Positions 33,746 through 42,062 of a stretch of DNA of 64,000 bases are shown here, one piece after another. The notes under the pieces were generated by a model that was given only the letters and a program-made list of their open reading frames with translations, was not told where the DNA came from and ran no database searches. Every line of letters starts with the position of its first letter. Positions within the stretch are counted from its first letter, which is position 1. The stretch is taken from contig NZ_JACBZR010000001.1 in assembly GCF_013408335.1 (NCBI RefSeq), forward strand, positions 3,511,501-3,575,500, written 5' to 3'. The translations under genes and the position numbers were made by a program. This DNA comes from Nocardioides panzhihuensis (GTDB taxonomy: Bacteria > Actinomycetota > Actinomycetes > Propionibacteriales > Nocardioidaceae).

Positions 33746-33794
33746 GGTCTTGCCGCATCTGGCGGAGCCGGGGACTCCCGGCCAAGATGTACCC

Positions 33795-34742
33795 GTGATA
33801 CCGGCGATCCCGACGAACATCCCGCACGGACAGACTGCCCGTCGCTTGGAGTGGCCCCACCTGCCCCCGTTCCTGAGGTCGGCGATCGAGAAGCGGCTCG
33901 GCGGCGGACCGGTGGTGTCGGCGGAGTCGCACGGTGCCGGCTACACGCCCGGGTTCGCCTCTGTGCTGACCTGCGAGGACGGTTCCAAGCACTTCGTGAA
34001 GGCGGCCTCCGCCAAAGCCCAGCGCGACTCCGCGACGCTCCATCGTGAAGAAGCCGCGAAGCTGAAGAAGCTCGCCGGCTGGGTCCCTGCCCCGAAGCTG
34101 AAGTGGTTCGACGACGGCGAGTGGGTGGTCCTGGCCTTCGAGCACGTCGAGGGTCGGCTGCCGTCGCGGCCCTGGACGTCCTCGGATCTCGAGGTCGTCT
34201 CGCAGGCGCTGGTCGAGACCGCCGCCACGCTCACCCCGGCTCCGGGCATCGGCTGGCCGACCTTCGCCGAGGAGCACGCCTCGTACCCCGAGCTGTGGGA
34301 GCGGGTGGTCGAATACCCGCACGCCGAGAGGGCGGCTGGGCTGGCCGCCGGCTTCGCGGAGCACACCGCAGGCGAGACGCTGGTCCACCTGGACGTACGA
34401 GACGACACCATCCTCATCCGCCCCGACGGTGGCGTGCTGCTCGTCGAGTGGACCTGGCCGGTCCTCGGCGCCGACTGGATCGACTCGCTACTGCTGCTGA
34501 TCGGGCCGCGCGGCGACGGTCTCGACGCCGAGTCGTTCCTGGCCGGCCATCCGTTGCTCTCGAAGGCTGCGCCGGAGGCGATCGACTCGGTCCTGGCCAT
34601 CTTCGCCGGCTACTTCCTGGCTGCCGCCGAGCAGCCGGTGAAGACGACCTCGCCCCACCTCCGCAGGATGCAGCGGTGGCAGGGCGAGGTGTGTCTGGAC
34701 TGGCTGATCGAGCGTCGAGGCTGGGATCAGGAGCCGGCGTAG
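33795..34742 (+). CDS. Aminoglycoside phosphotransferase-family kinase
   Basis: About 315 residues from GTG 33795 (VIPAIPTNIPHGQTARRLEW); the frame is open to 33750. Visible kinase elements: HFVKAASAKAQRDSATLHRE (ATP-binding lysine and the helix glutamate), LVHLDVRDDTILIRP (catalytic loop HxDxxxDx) and GVLLVEWTWPVLG in place of the usual IDW/IDF metal motif. The altered metal motif makes a choline/aminoglycoside activity uncertain. Its 3' end overlaps the convergent acyl-CoA synthetase gene by 16 nt. Confidence 0.82.
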   Translation: MIPAIPTNIPHGQTARRLEWPHLPPFLRSAIEKRLGGGPVVSAESHGAGYTPGFASVLTCEDGSKHFVKAASAKAQRDSATLHREEAAKLKKLAGWVPAPKLKWFDDGEWVVLAFEHVEGRLPSRPWTSSDLEVVSQALVETAATLTPAPGIGWPTFAEEHASYPELWERVVEYPHAERAAGLAAGFAEHTAGETLVHLDVRDDTILIRPDGGVLLVEWTWPVLGADWIDSLLLLIGPRGDGLDAESFLAGHPLLSKAAPEAIDSVLAIFAGYFLAAAEQPVKTTSPHLRRMQRWQGEVCLDWLIERRGWDQEPA

Positions 34743-36586
34743 AAGGCGTCGATGCGCGCCTGCTCCTTCTCCTCCACGACCTTCCGCTTCACCTTCAGCG
34801 ACGGGGTCAGCTCACCGCTCTCGACGGTCAGGTCGTGCTCCAGGATCTCCCACTTCTTGATGGTCTCCCAGCGGTTGAGGCTCGCGTTGAGCTCGTCGAC
34901 GTAGCCGCCGATCAGCTCACGCACCTGCGGCGAGGTGACGATCTCCTCGTAGGACTTCCCCTCCAGACCGTGGGAGGCGCCCCAGGCGGTGATCGACTCG
35001 GGGTCGAGAGCGATCAGGGCGCTGACGAAGTTGCGGTTGGCACCGAAGACGAGGAACTGGCTGGTGTAGGGGCACAGCGCGGCGAACTTCGACTCGATCG
35101 CCGGCGGGGCGACGTACTTCCCGCCCGAGGTCTTGAACAGCTCCTTGATCCGGCCGGTGATGGTGATGTAGCCCTCCTCGTCGATCGAGGCCTTGTCACC
35201 GGTGTGGTACCAACCCTCGGCGTCGAGCGCTTTGGCGGTCTCCTCGGGCAGGTTGTGGTAGCCGGGCATGATGTGCGGACCGCGGATGAGCAGCTCGTCG
35301 TTCTCGCCGATCTTCACCTCGCTGCCCGGGAAGGCCTTGCCGACGGTGCCGAGCTTGTTCTCCTTCAGGGTGCCGACGGACGCACCGGCGGCGTTCTCGG
35401 TCGAGCCGTAGCCCTCCATGATCAGGATGCCCGCCGCCCGGAACCACTCGGCGATGTCGCGGTTGAGCGGTGCGGAGCCGGAGATGAAGAAACGTACGCG
35501 GCCACCGAACCGGTCACGGACCTTGCTGAGGACCAGCTTGTCGAGCACAGCGTGCTTGAGCGCCATCCCGGTCGGCACCGACTTGCCCTCGCGCAGGAGC
35601 CGGTCGCGCGCGATGCCGTTGGCGAAGGCGGCGTCGAAGAGCTTCTTCTTCACGCCACCGTCGTTCTCGACCATCATCACGATCTTGGAGTGGACCTTCT
35701 CGAAGATGCGCGGGGCCGCACCCATGAAGGTCGGCTTCACGATCGCCAGGTTGTCGACGATCTTGTCCATCCGACCGTCGATCGCGGTCGGGAAGCCGCA
35801 GGCGATCTGGATCGAGAGCAGCACCTTGCCGAACACGTGCGACATCGGCAGCCACAGGAACTGCAGGTCGTCGGGACCGAGCACGTCGCCCTGGACCCGG
35901 ACGGCCTCGCCCTCGTATACCCAGGCGCGGTGGAGCAGGCGCACGCCCTTCGGCTTTCCGGTGGTGCCGGAGGTGTAGACCAGCGTGGCCAGGTGGTCCG
36001 GGGTGATCTTGGCCGCGATCTCCTCGATGAGGCCCGGGTGGTCGGCGAGGTACTTGTCGCCGAGGGCCGCGAGGTCGTCCAGGCCGATGACCCGGTCGCC
36101 GTCGGTCGCCCCGTCGAAGGTGATGACCTTGACGATCTCGGGCAGCTCTGCAGCCTTCTCGGCGATCTTGGCGAGCTGGCTGTCGTCCTCGGCGAAGACG
36201 AAGCGGCACTCGGCGTCACCGAGGATGTAGGCGGTGTCCTCGACGTTGGTCGTCGGGTAGACGGTCGTCGTGGCGCCACCGGAGAGCATCACCGCCAGGT
36301 CGGCGATGATCCACTCGTAGCGCGTGGTCGAGGCGATCCCGACCCGCTGCTCGAGCTCGAGACCGAGCGAGACCAGACCCGCGGCGAGCCGGCTGGCCAG
36401 GTCGCTGGCCTCCTTCCAGGTCAGTGACTTCCACTCCTCACCACCTGCCTCCGTCGTCGAGCCGACGACGGGATAGCGGAAGGCTTCCGCATTCGGGGTG
36501 GCCTTGACGCGGTTGAGGAAGTGAAGGGCGAAGTTCGCCGGCATCTCGTCGAGAAATGCGAGATCGGTCGCGGACTGGGTCGGCAT
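34727..36586 (-). CDS. Long-chain fatty-acid-CoA ligase (FadD15-like AMP-binding enzyme)
   Basis: 619 residues from ATG 36586 with AGGAG upstream. The AMP-binding signature is LVYTSGTTGKPKGVRLLHRA; further motifs are ILIMEGYGSTENAAGASVGT, YHTGDKASIDEEGYITITGR and FKTSGGKYVAPPAIE. It activates a fatty acid to acyl-AMP and then acyl-CoA. The length and the DEMPANFALHFLNRVKAT N-terminus match the FadD15 type. Two inverted repeats in its 310-nt upstream region could be operators. Confidence 0.94.
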   Translation of the reverse strand: MPTQSATDLAFLDEMPANFALHFLNRVKATPNAEAFRYPVVGSTTEAGGEEWKSLTWKEASDLASRLAAGLVSLGLELEQRVGIASTTRYEWIIADLAVMLSGGATTTVYPTTNVEDTAYILGDAECRFVFAEDDSQLAKIAEKAAELPEIVKVITFDGATDGDRVIGLDDLAALGDKYLADHPGLIEEIAAKITPDHLATLVYTSGTTGKPKGVRLLHRAWVYEGEAVRVQGDVLGPDDLQFLWLPMSHVFGKVLLSIQIACGFPTAIDGRMDKIVDNLAIVKPTFMGAAPRIFEKVHSKIVMMVENDGGVKKKLFDAAFANGIARDRLLREGKSVPTGMALKHAVLDKLVLSKVRDRFGGRVRFFISGSAPLNRDIAEWFRAAGILIMEGYGSTENAAGASVGTLKENKLGTVGKAFPGSEVKIGENDELLIRGPHIMPGYHNLPEETAKALDAEGWYHTGDKASIDEEGYITITGRIKELFKTSGGKYVAPPAIESKFAALCPYTSQFLVFGANRNFVSALIALDPESITAWGASHGLEGKSYEEIVTSPQVRELIGGYVDELNASLNRWETIKKWEILEHDLTVESGELTPSLKVKRKVVEEKEQARIDAFYAGS

Positions 36587-36704
36587 GATTCTCCTGGCCT
36601 GCAGTATGAGCGTGGGGGGTGAGCAATGGACGGTTTGCACGAGAGCCGCCGCGCGGGGGACCTTAGACGCTCGAGTGGCGTCGCAACAGGGGTCCCGCTC
36701 GGAA

Positions 36705-36755
36705 ATCTCGTGACCGAGATCACCACAGCCTACCCTGGAGTAGCTACTCCGGGTA
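36705..36755. promoter_or_regulatory. Two palindromes in the divergent fadD/rpsT promoter region
   Basis: ATCTCG-TGAC-CGAGAT (36705-36720) and the 14-bp perfect palindrome GGAGTAGCTACTCC (36737-36750), itself flanked by TACCC and GGGTA. They lie in the 310-nt gap 36587-36896 between the acyl-CoA ligase (minus) and rpsT (plus). TetR-type regulators of fatty-acid genes use such sites; no regulator gene is adjacent. The rest of the gap holds no gene; a TTGACC at 36794 may serve rpsT. Confidence 0.4.
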
Positions 36756-36896
36756 CGGCGATTTGAGGCCACGGGACGCGAGTCTGTAATCTTGACCGCA
36801 AGCGTGTTCGCGTAGGCCTCTCCCCTCTCATTTCCCCGAGGGGCCGGATTGAGAGCTCGCACCACCACACGTCGAAGCACTGGAGATTATTCACCC

Positions 36897-37157
36897 ATGG
36901 CGAACATCAAGTCGCAGATCAAGCGCAACAAGCAGAACGAGAAGGCGCACGAGCGCAACAAGGCCGTCAAGAGCGAGCTCAAGACCGTCATCCGCAAGTT
37001 CACCGCCGCCGCAGAGGCCGGCGACAAGGACGCTGCGGTCGAGAACGCCAAGGTTGTCGCCAAGAAGCTCGACAAGGCTGTCTCCAAGGGCGTCATCCAC
37101 AAGAACCAGGCCGCCAACCGCAAGTCGGCGATCGCCAAGAAGGCCGCCTCTCTCTGA
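36897..37157 (+). CDS. rpsT: Small ribosomal subunit protein bS20
   Basis: 86 residues ([20 protein letters not shown]), the full length of bS20. The basic helical sequence [20 protein letters not shown] and [20 protein letters not shown] matches the family along its whole length. It binds 16S rRNA early in 30S assembly. CTGGAG is about 11 nt upstream. A strong hairpin terminator follows at 37172. Confidence 0.98.
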   Translation: MANIKSQIKRNKQNEKAHERNKAVKSELKTVIRKFTAAAEAGDKDAAVENAKVVAKKLDKAVSKGVIHKNQAANRKSAIAKKAASL

Positions 37158-37171
37158 GGTAAGTCCCGTCG

Positions 37172-37201
37172 AAAGCCCCCGTCGTCCGTGGCGGGGGCTT
37201 T
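37172..37201 (+). terminator. Rho-independent terminator of rpsT
   Basis: AAAGCCCCCG (37172-37181) pairs with CGGGGGCTTT (37192-37201) around a 10-nt loop, 14 nt after the rpsT stop. The stem is symmetric (A-run/T-run) so it can also stop transcripts from the other side. Confidence 0.88.
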
Positions 37202-37213
37202 CGCATTCTCGTC

Positions 37214-37387
37214 GAGACGTCACGCGCGTCGCTCGAGACGTCACTCGCGTCGGCCGAGACGTCACTCGCGCCGGCCGAGTGGGCACCGTGCTGACGCCTC
37301 GGGCGACCTACCTGACGCCTCGGGTGACCTACCTGACGCCTCGGGTGACCTACCTGACGTCTCGGCCGACTTGGGTGACGTCTCGGC
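37214..37387. repeat. 21-bp tandem repeat array with two opposed halves
   Basis: Three 21-bp units beginning GAGACGTCACTCGCG start at 37214, 37235 and 37256. Five 21-bp units beginning TGACGCCTCGGGTGACC or TGACGTCTCGG start at 37292, 37313, 37334, 37355 and 37376. The second type is close to the reverse complement of the first (GGCCGAGACGTCA against TGACGTCTCGGCC). The array fills the gap between the convergent rpsT and holA genes. Confidence 0.85.
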
Positions 37388-37396
37388 GTGGGGTGG

Positions 37397-38380
37397 TCAG
37401 CGCTGGCGCAGGGCGGCGATGGTGAGGACGAGGCGCTCGAGCGTGTACGCCGGGTCGCTGGCGGCGCCCTTGAGGTCGGCGTCGGCTCGGGCGACCGAGC
37501 GGAGGGCCTCGCCGATGCCTTCCCTGGACCAGCCGCGGGCGAGGCCGGCCACGGTCTTCTGCTTCCAGGGCGGGGTGCCGCTGTCGCGGATGCCGGCGAC
37601 GTGGCTGGCGACGGTGCGCAGCTGGCCGGCGACCGCGGAGAGGACGTAGACCGGGGAGGAGCCGGTGTCGAGGGCCCAGCGGATCTCCTCGAGGGCCTTG
37701 ACCCGGTCACCGGCGATGATCGCATCGGCGATCACATAGTTCTTCACCTCGGCCCGACCGCCGAAGTACTGCTTCACGTGCTCAAGGCCGAGGCGCTTCG
37801 CGTCGTTGTCGTTGGCGAGCTGGCTGGTCGCGGCCGACAGCGCGCGGAGGTCCTGACCGACCGCCTGGATCAGGAAGTCGGCGCCCTCCTCGTCGATGGT
37901 CGCGCCGTGCAGGCGCATCTCGGACTTCACGAAGCTGCCGAACTCGCGCGCCTTCAGCTCGACCGACTTGTGCTCGGTCACCTTCGGGAGCTTGCGGAGC
38001 TTGGCGAGCGTCCCGCTGCCCTTCTGCCCTCCGCCGTGGACGAGGACGAGCGCGACCTCGTCCGAGGGCATGCCGGCATACTCCATCAGGCCCGCCACCG
38101 ACTCGTCCGGCAGGTTCTCCAGATTTCGCACGACCACGCAGCGGATCCTCGAGAAGAGCGAGGGCGCGCTCATCTCGCCGAGCGTGGCCAGGGTCAGGTC
38201 GGCGGCGGTCGCATCCGAGACCTCTGCCTCGGGATCGAAGGCCTTCACGGCGGCCTTCGCGGCCGCGACCATACGCTCCCCCAGGAACTCCTCCTTGCCT
38301 GTCACCAGGGTCACCCGGCCCAAGACGTCGGAGGCGGTCAGGCTGTCGGTGGGGGTCGATGCGGAGGCGGTGCGTGCCAT
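37397..38380 (-). CDS. holA: DNA polymerase III subunit delta
   Basis: 327 residues from ATG 38380, with GGAAGG 7 nt upstream. The N-terminal AAA-like fold begins ASDVLGRVTLVTGKEEFLGE, and the family is recognised by RIRCVVVRNLENLP, VALVLVHGGGQKGSGTLAKL and YVIADAIIAGDRVKALEEIR. Delta opens the beta clamp within the clamp loader. It lies directly downstream of comEC on the same strand, the usual actinobacterial order. Confidence 0.95.
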   Translation of the reverse strand: MARTASASTPTDSLTASDVLGRVTLVTGKEEFLGERMVAAAKAAVKAFDPEAEVSDATAADLTLATLGEMSAPSLFSRIRCVVVRNLENLPDESVAGLMEYAGMPSDEVALVLVHGGGQKGSGTLAKLRKLPKVTEHKSVELKAREFGSFVKSEMRLHGATIDEEGADFLIQAVGQDLRALSAATSQLANDNDAKRLGLEHVKQYFGGRAEVKNYVIADAIIAGDRVKALEEIRWALDTGSSPVYVLSAVAGQLRTVASHVAGIRDSGTPPWKQKTVAGLARGWSREGIGEALRSVARADADLKGAASDPAYTLERLVLTIAALRQR

Positions 38381-38409
38381 GCTCAAACCTTCCCACACAG
38401 CACCGACAC

Positions 38410-40698
38410 CTACTGCGTCACCACCGCGGCCTCACCTCCTGACTCGACGACCGCGACCGAGCCGTCGCGGTCGGTGCGGTAGACCTTGGTGCCGCTCTCT
38501 TCCAGCCCCTGGACCGTGGCCGTGGCCGGGTGACCGTAGTCGTTGGCGGCACCGACCGAGGTGAGCGCGACCTGCGCCCGCAGCGTACGCAGCCACGCCA
38601 GGTCCTGGTAGCGCGAGCCGTGATGGGGCACCTTGAGAACGTCGATGTCGAGCCCGGCCAGGTCGTCGGCGAGCTGGTCCTGGCCCTCCGGTTCGATGTC
38701 GCCGGTCAGCAGCAGGCGCAGGCCGCGGGACTCGACGAGGAGGACCACGCTCGCGTCGTTGGCCGTGGAGCCGTCACCGGGGCCGCGGGTGTCGGTCTCG
38801 CCCGTAGGCCAGAGCACCTGGATCCGGGCCTCGCCGATGCTGGTCGTGACTCCGTACGGAGCGGGAACCGGCACCACGCCGGCCGCAGCCGCGGTCTCCC
38901 CGAGCACCCGCACGCCCTCGGGCGGGTCCTGGAGACGTGAGGTCCACAGCTCCCCGACCCGACGCCCGGCGAAGGCCCCTTCGACGCCGTCGACGTGATC
39001 GGCGTGGAAGTGAGTGATCACCGCGAGCGGAACGTCCTCGATCTCGAGTCGGTCCAGACAGTCGTCGACGAGGTCCGGGTCGGGGCCGGCGTCCACGACC
39101 ACCGCGCTCCCCTGCCCCGTACGCACCACCAGCGCGTCTCCTTGCCCGACGTCGCACATCACGAGCACCCATCCCGACGGAGGCCAGCCCGGGCTCGGCA
39201 GCCGCACCAGCGCCACCGCGAGCAGCACGAGACATCCGGCCGCTCCGGTGACCGGATGCCGCAGGACCCGTGGCGCCAGGAAGGCGATGGCGGCACAGAC
39301 GGCGACCAGGACCGCGAGCGCGAGCGGTCCGGTCGCCCAGCCGACCGCCGCGGTCGGCTGGTCTGCACCGAAGCGAGCCACCGCGATGATCCAGGCGACG
39401 CACCATGTCGCGATCGTGCCCGCCACCATCCCGAGCGGATCCCAAACCAGTCCGAACAGGCCTCCTAGGAGACCGAGCACGGTCGCCGGGGCAACTGCGG
39501 GCTCGACGAGCAGGTTGGCCAGCACCGCGACCAGGCTGACCTGCCCGGAGATGGCGGCCACGACCGGCGTGCACGCCAGCTGCGCCGCGGCCGGGACCGC
39601 GATCGCCTCCGCGCACCACTGGGGCATCCAACGACGCAGCGCATCTCGCCACGGTGGCCCGAAGAGCAGGATGCCGGCAGTGGCCAGCACCGAGAGGGTG
39701 AACCCGATCGAGATCGCCAGCCCCGGATCGATCAGCAGCAGCCCGATCACCGCCGCCCCGAGCCCACGCAGAGCACGTTGTCGCCCGTTGTGCGTCATCG
39801 CCAGCAGTCCGACCGCACCCATCGCGGCGGCCCGTACGACGCTGGGCTCTGTGCGGGCGAGCACGATGAACCCGAGGATGCCGAGGACCCCGACCGCGTA
39901 CAGCCCTCTCCCCCGCACCCCGGCCCACCGGGCGACGATGAGCAGGAAGCCCACCACGAGGGTCAGGTTGGTGCCCGAGACCGCGAGCAGGTGCGTGAGG
40001 CCGGTGGTGTGGAAGTCGTCCTCGAGGTCGTCGGAGAGGCCGGTGTCGTCACCATCGACCAGCGCCGGCACCAAGGCGGCCTGGTCGGGCGGACGGTGTG
40101 CCACGGCGTCCCGGATCGAGCCGCGCAGCTTCTCCGAGGCTCGCCACCAGACCCCCGGGCCGGCGACCACCCGCGGCTCTGCGGCGATCAGCAACGCGGA
40201 CTCCTCGTGCGAGTCGCTCGCCCTCAGCCGCCCGGTCGTCGACACCGTCGTCCCCAGCGGGATCTCGGCCCACGCGTCGTCACCGAGCACGACCACCGGC
40301 GTACGCAGCCGGTAGACCACGCCGCGGCCGCTGACCTCCCGCACGCTGGCGCGCCGGAGCTGGTAGGTCGCGTGCTCACCGGTCACCTCCTTCGGGTCGG
40401 TCGTGACCGTGGCGACCACCCGAACCTGCGCCTTCCGAGCGGCCAGGTCCGCCACCGGGTTGTCGCTGACCCGGGCGGCGTGCAGACCCGCGACGACCGC
40501 GGACCCGGCGATCATCAGCGCCAACGCCAGCGCCGTCGCGGCTCGTCTCCGGATCGCCCAGCCGCCGCCGACACCGACGACCACCGCGAGCAGCATCAGC
40601 AGAGCCGCTCCCACCCGTCCGCCCTCGACGACGACGGGCCCGACCAACGCCCCTGCCCAGGCTCCGGCCCCGAGAAGCGGGAGGCGTAGGTCGTTCAC
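38410..40698 (-). CDS. comEC: DNA uptake channel ComEC/Rec2
   Basis: 762 residues from a GTG at 40698 ([20 protein letters not shown]). Domains in order: soluble N-terminal region, the multi-helix Competence domain (LTHLLAVSGTNLTLVVGFLL and following helices), then a C-terminal metallo-beta-lactamase domain with VITHFHADHVDGVEGAF. The protein forms the membrane channel for single-stranded DNA during transformation. In the intact operon its GTG overlaps the comEA stop (TTGTGA). No Shine-Dalgarno stands before the GTG, so translation probably depended on comEA, now split by element 2. Confidence 0.95.
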   Translation of the reverse strand: MNDLRLPLLGAGAWAGALVGPVVVEGGRVGAALLMLLAVVVGVGGGWAIRRRAATALALALMIAGSAVVAGLHAARVSDNPVADLAARKAQVRVVATVTTDPKEVTGEHATYQLRRASVREVSGRGVVYRLRTPVVVLGDDAWAEIPLGTTVSTTGRLRASDSHEESALLIAAEPRVVAGPGVWWRASEKLRGSIRDAVAHRPPDQAALVPALVDGDDTGLSDDLEDDFHTTGLTHLLAVSGTNLTLVVGFLLIVARWAGVRGRGLYAVGVLGILGFIVLARTEPSVVRAAAMGAVGLLAMTHNGRQRALRGLGAAVIGLLLIDPGLAISIGFTLSVLATAGILLFGPPWRDALRRWMPQWCAEAIAVPAAAQLACTPVVAAISGQVSLVAVLANLLVEPAVAPATVLGLLGGLFGLVWDPLGMVAGTIATWCVAWIIAVARFGADQPTAAVGWATGPLALAVLVAVCAAIAFLAPRVLRHPVTGAAGCLVLLAVALVRLPSPGWPPSGWVLVMCDVGQGDALVVRTGQGSAVVVDAGPDPDLVDDCLDRLEIEDVPLAVITHFHADHVDGVEGAFAGRRVGELWTSRLQDPPEGVRVLGETAAAAGVVPVPAPYGVTTSIGEARIQVLWPTGETDTRGPGDGSTANDASVVLLVESRGLRLLLTGDIEPEGQDQLADDLAGLDIDVLKVPHHGSRYQDLAWLRTLRAQVALTSVGAANDYGHPATATVQGLEESGTKVYRTDRDGSVAVVESGGEAAVVTQ

Positions 40699-40741
40699 AA
40701 CGTGACCAGCGGTTTCAGCGAGTCGTAGGTCTTCGGACCGA
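40695..40741 (-). pseudogene. comEA: comEA, detached C-terminal end
   Basis: Reads GPKTYDSLKPLVTL then stop, in the GTGA overlap with comEC. This is the final helix of a ComEA helix-hairpin-helix domain. Joined at CCGA (TCGG on the coding strand) to the part ending VDGIG at 50531, it gives a 300-residue ComEA in one frame (860 + 43 nt = 301 codons). Confidence 0.88.
40738..40741. other. att core of element 2, left (CCGA)
   Basis: CCGA at 40738-40741 is repeated at 50531-50534. The reconstructed attP shows a long imperfect dyad around the core: CTCTATAGGTT... on one side and ...AACCTAGAG on the other. This is typical of serine-integrase attP sites. Confidence 0.8.
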
Positions 40742-40836
40742 CGCTACAAATACAACCTAGAGCCAAAGCGGCCCTGGACGGTGCGGGAACACCAACCAGG
40801 GCCTGGGCGACCACCTAGCGAGAGAAGGCAGCCACC

Positions 40837-41316
40837 GTGGCTACATCATCCCTGCCGGCAGAGTCCGGCGACAAGAGCACCAGCACCAACGACGAGGCAG
40901 CCGAGCTCCTCGCCGACCGCAACACCCACCACACCTACCGACTCAACCCCAAGCGCAACACCGGCATCCTGTGCGAGTGGCCCGAGTGCACGCACGCGGC
41001 CACCATCGCCACCGACCAGCCCGGTATCCCCTGGGGCCAGCTCCTGATCTGCGACGAGCACGCCCGGGAGACCCTCGACGAGGAGACCCTCGACGACATC
41101 GGCCTCACCGGAGACAGCGCCTACATGCGCCGGCTCGCCAAGAACCTGTCCCGCGCGGTCAAGGACGCCGACGAGACGGCGTGGGCCGAGATCGGGCGTG
41201 CCATGCTCGGCCGAGCGATCGAGGAGCCCAGCTCGATGTTCGTCAACGACATCGACATCGTCGCGGACGCCACGGGAGTCCCGATGGATCTCCTGCTGTT
41301 CGGGAGCACCCGGTGA
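40837..41316 (+). CDS. Element 2 left-end protein with a zinc-finger-like cluster
   Basis: 159 residues from GTG 40837 (AAGG 8 nt upstream). The cluster ILCEWPECTHAA and LICDEHARE has four potential ligands (C-x4-C ... C-x2-H). The C-terminal part (LAKNLSRAVKDADETAWAEI) is helical. Its stop overlaps the next start (GTGA). An 8-bp inverted repeat, GGCCCTGG/CCAGGGCC (40770-40777, 40796-40803), lies in its upstream region. Function unknown. Confidence 0.65.
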   Translation: MATSSLPAESGDKSTSTNDEAAELLADRNTHHTYRLNPKRNTGILCEWPECTHAATIATDQPGIPWGQLLICDEHARETLDEETLDDIGLTGDSAYMRRLAKNLSRAVKDADETAWAEIGRAMLGRAIEEPSSMFVNDIDIVADATGVPMDLLLFGSTR

Positions 41317-41504
41317 GCGACGACGAGCCGATCTCGGCGCACGTCTACCGGATCCGCCGCTCGCTGATGGGCGTGTGGACGGTCTTCCGCTACGCCTGCA
41401 GTTGCGGATGCACGATCGGCGGGTTCGGGTCCCGTGAGGAGGCCGAGGCTGCGGCCGAGGAACACATCGCCACCGAACAGAAGGCCGGTCGAGAGCGCTC
41501 GTAA
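41313..41504 (+). CDS. Small protein of element 2, 63 residues
   Basis: Starts with a GTG overlapping the previous stop (GTGA) and reads VSDDEPISAHVYRIRRSLMG, then YACSCGCTIGGFGSREEAEA. The CSCGC cluster and overlap support a genuine gene. It ends 25 nt before a bidirectional terminator. Function unknown. Confidence 0.6.
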   Translation: MSDDEPISAHVYRIRRSLMGVWTVFRYACSCGCTIGGFGSREEAEAAAEEHIATEQKAGRERS

Positions 41505-41529
41505 CGCCCTCGACCGGCTCAGCAAGTCT

Positions 41530-41571
41530 AGAAGGGCCGAAACCCACAGGTCAGTGGGTTTCGGCCCTTCT
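41530..41571. terminator. Bidirectional terminator at the end of two convergent genes
   Basis: An 18-bp perfect stem, AGAAGGGCCGAAACCCAC (41530-41547) with 41554-41571, closes a 6-nt loop. On the minus strand it also encodes the last residues of the winged-helix gene (ERRAETH), so the terminator is built into the coding sequence. Confidence 0.85.
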
Positions 41572-42003
41572 CTCCTCCCGTAGTTCCAGGCGGCGCTCCA
41601 AGACCGCAACCGACGCGACGACGAGACCATGGACGGCTCTCCAAGCGTGGTACATCGTGACGTCCTCGGCGGCGACATAGCCCGGCTTGTAGGGCCACGG
41701 CTCGCCCTTGCGGATGACGACTGGCTCGGACGTTCCGACGAGTCCGCCGCGGATGGGGCGTCGGGTCGCGAGTCTCCCTGTTGGCTCTCCGCGCAATTCG
41801 CCCCTGCCCACCTTGACCAGATCGCGAGCCTCGAGCGCCCTGATGGCCGTCAGCACCTGCCGGTTGCTACGGCCTACCACCTCGGAGAGCTCGGCCACGG
41901 TGACAAAGGCCGGCGCCACTCTTCCGGGCGGGGCCTCCCTGGTTTCGGCCTCGTCGAGGTACTCCAGCAGTGCCCGCTGCGTCGGCCCTAGTCCTCTTCC
42001 CAT
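41551..42003 (-). CDS. Winged-helix DNA-binding regulator of element 2
   Basis: 150 residues (MGRGLGPTQRALLEYLDEAE). A winged helix is seen in TVAELSEVVGRSNRQVLTAIRALEARDLVKVGRG, then a beta-rich region and a helical C-terminus (HAWRAVHGLVVASVAVLERR). A 17-bp-arm inverted repeat lies directly upstream (42009-42056), which suggests autoregulation. It could be the element's master repressor or activator. Confidence 0.72.
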   Translation of the reverse strand: MGRGLGPTQRALLEYLDEAETREAPPGRVAPAFVTVAELSEVVGRSNRQVLTAIRALEARDLVKVGRGELRGEPTGRLATRRPIRGGLVGTSEPVVIRKGEPWPYKPGYVAAEDVTMYHAWRAVHGLVVASVAVLERRLELREERRAETH

Positions 42004-42008
42004 GAGGC

Positions 42009-42056
42009 TAATTGTACCGTTCGGAGTGTCATTTGGGTATCCGAACGGTACAATTA
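42009..42056. promoter_or_regulatory. Perfect 17-bp inverted repeat, operator of the winged-helix gene
   Basis: TAATTGTACCGTTCGGA (42009-42025) is exactly mirrored by TCCGAACGGTACAATTA (42040-42056) with a 14-nt spacer. The repeat ends 5 nt before the ATG at 42003 and starts 6 nt from the tape measure stop. It is AT-rich in a GC-rich setting. It has no U-run, so an operator is likelier than a terminator. Confidence 0.7.
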
Positions 42057-42062
42057 CGCTTG

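Noticed and set aside
34103..36427. 774-residue plus-strand frame opposite the acyl-CoA ligase
   Set aside because: Pure antisense shadow of a GC-rich gene: Arg/Val/Asp/Gly-rich text without any domain.
37214..37387. CRISPR array
   Set aside because: Units follow each other directly every 21 bp with no unique spacers, the second half is inverted, and no cas gene is near.
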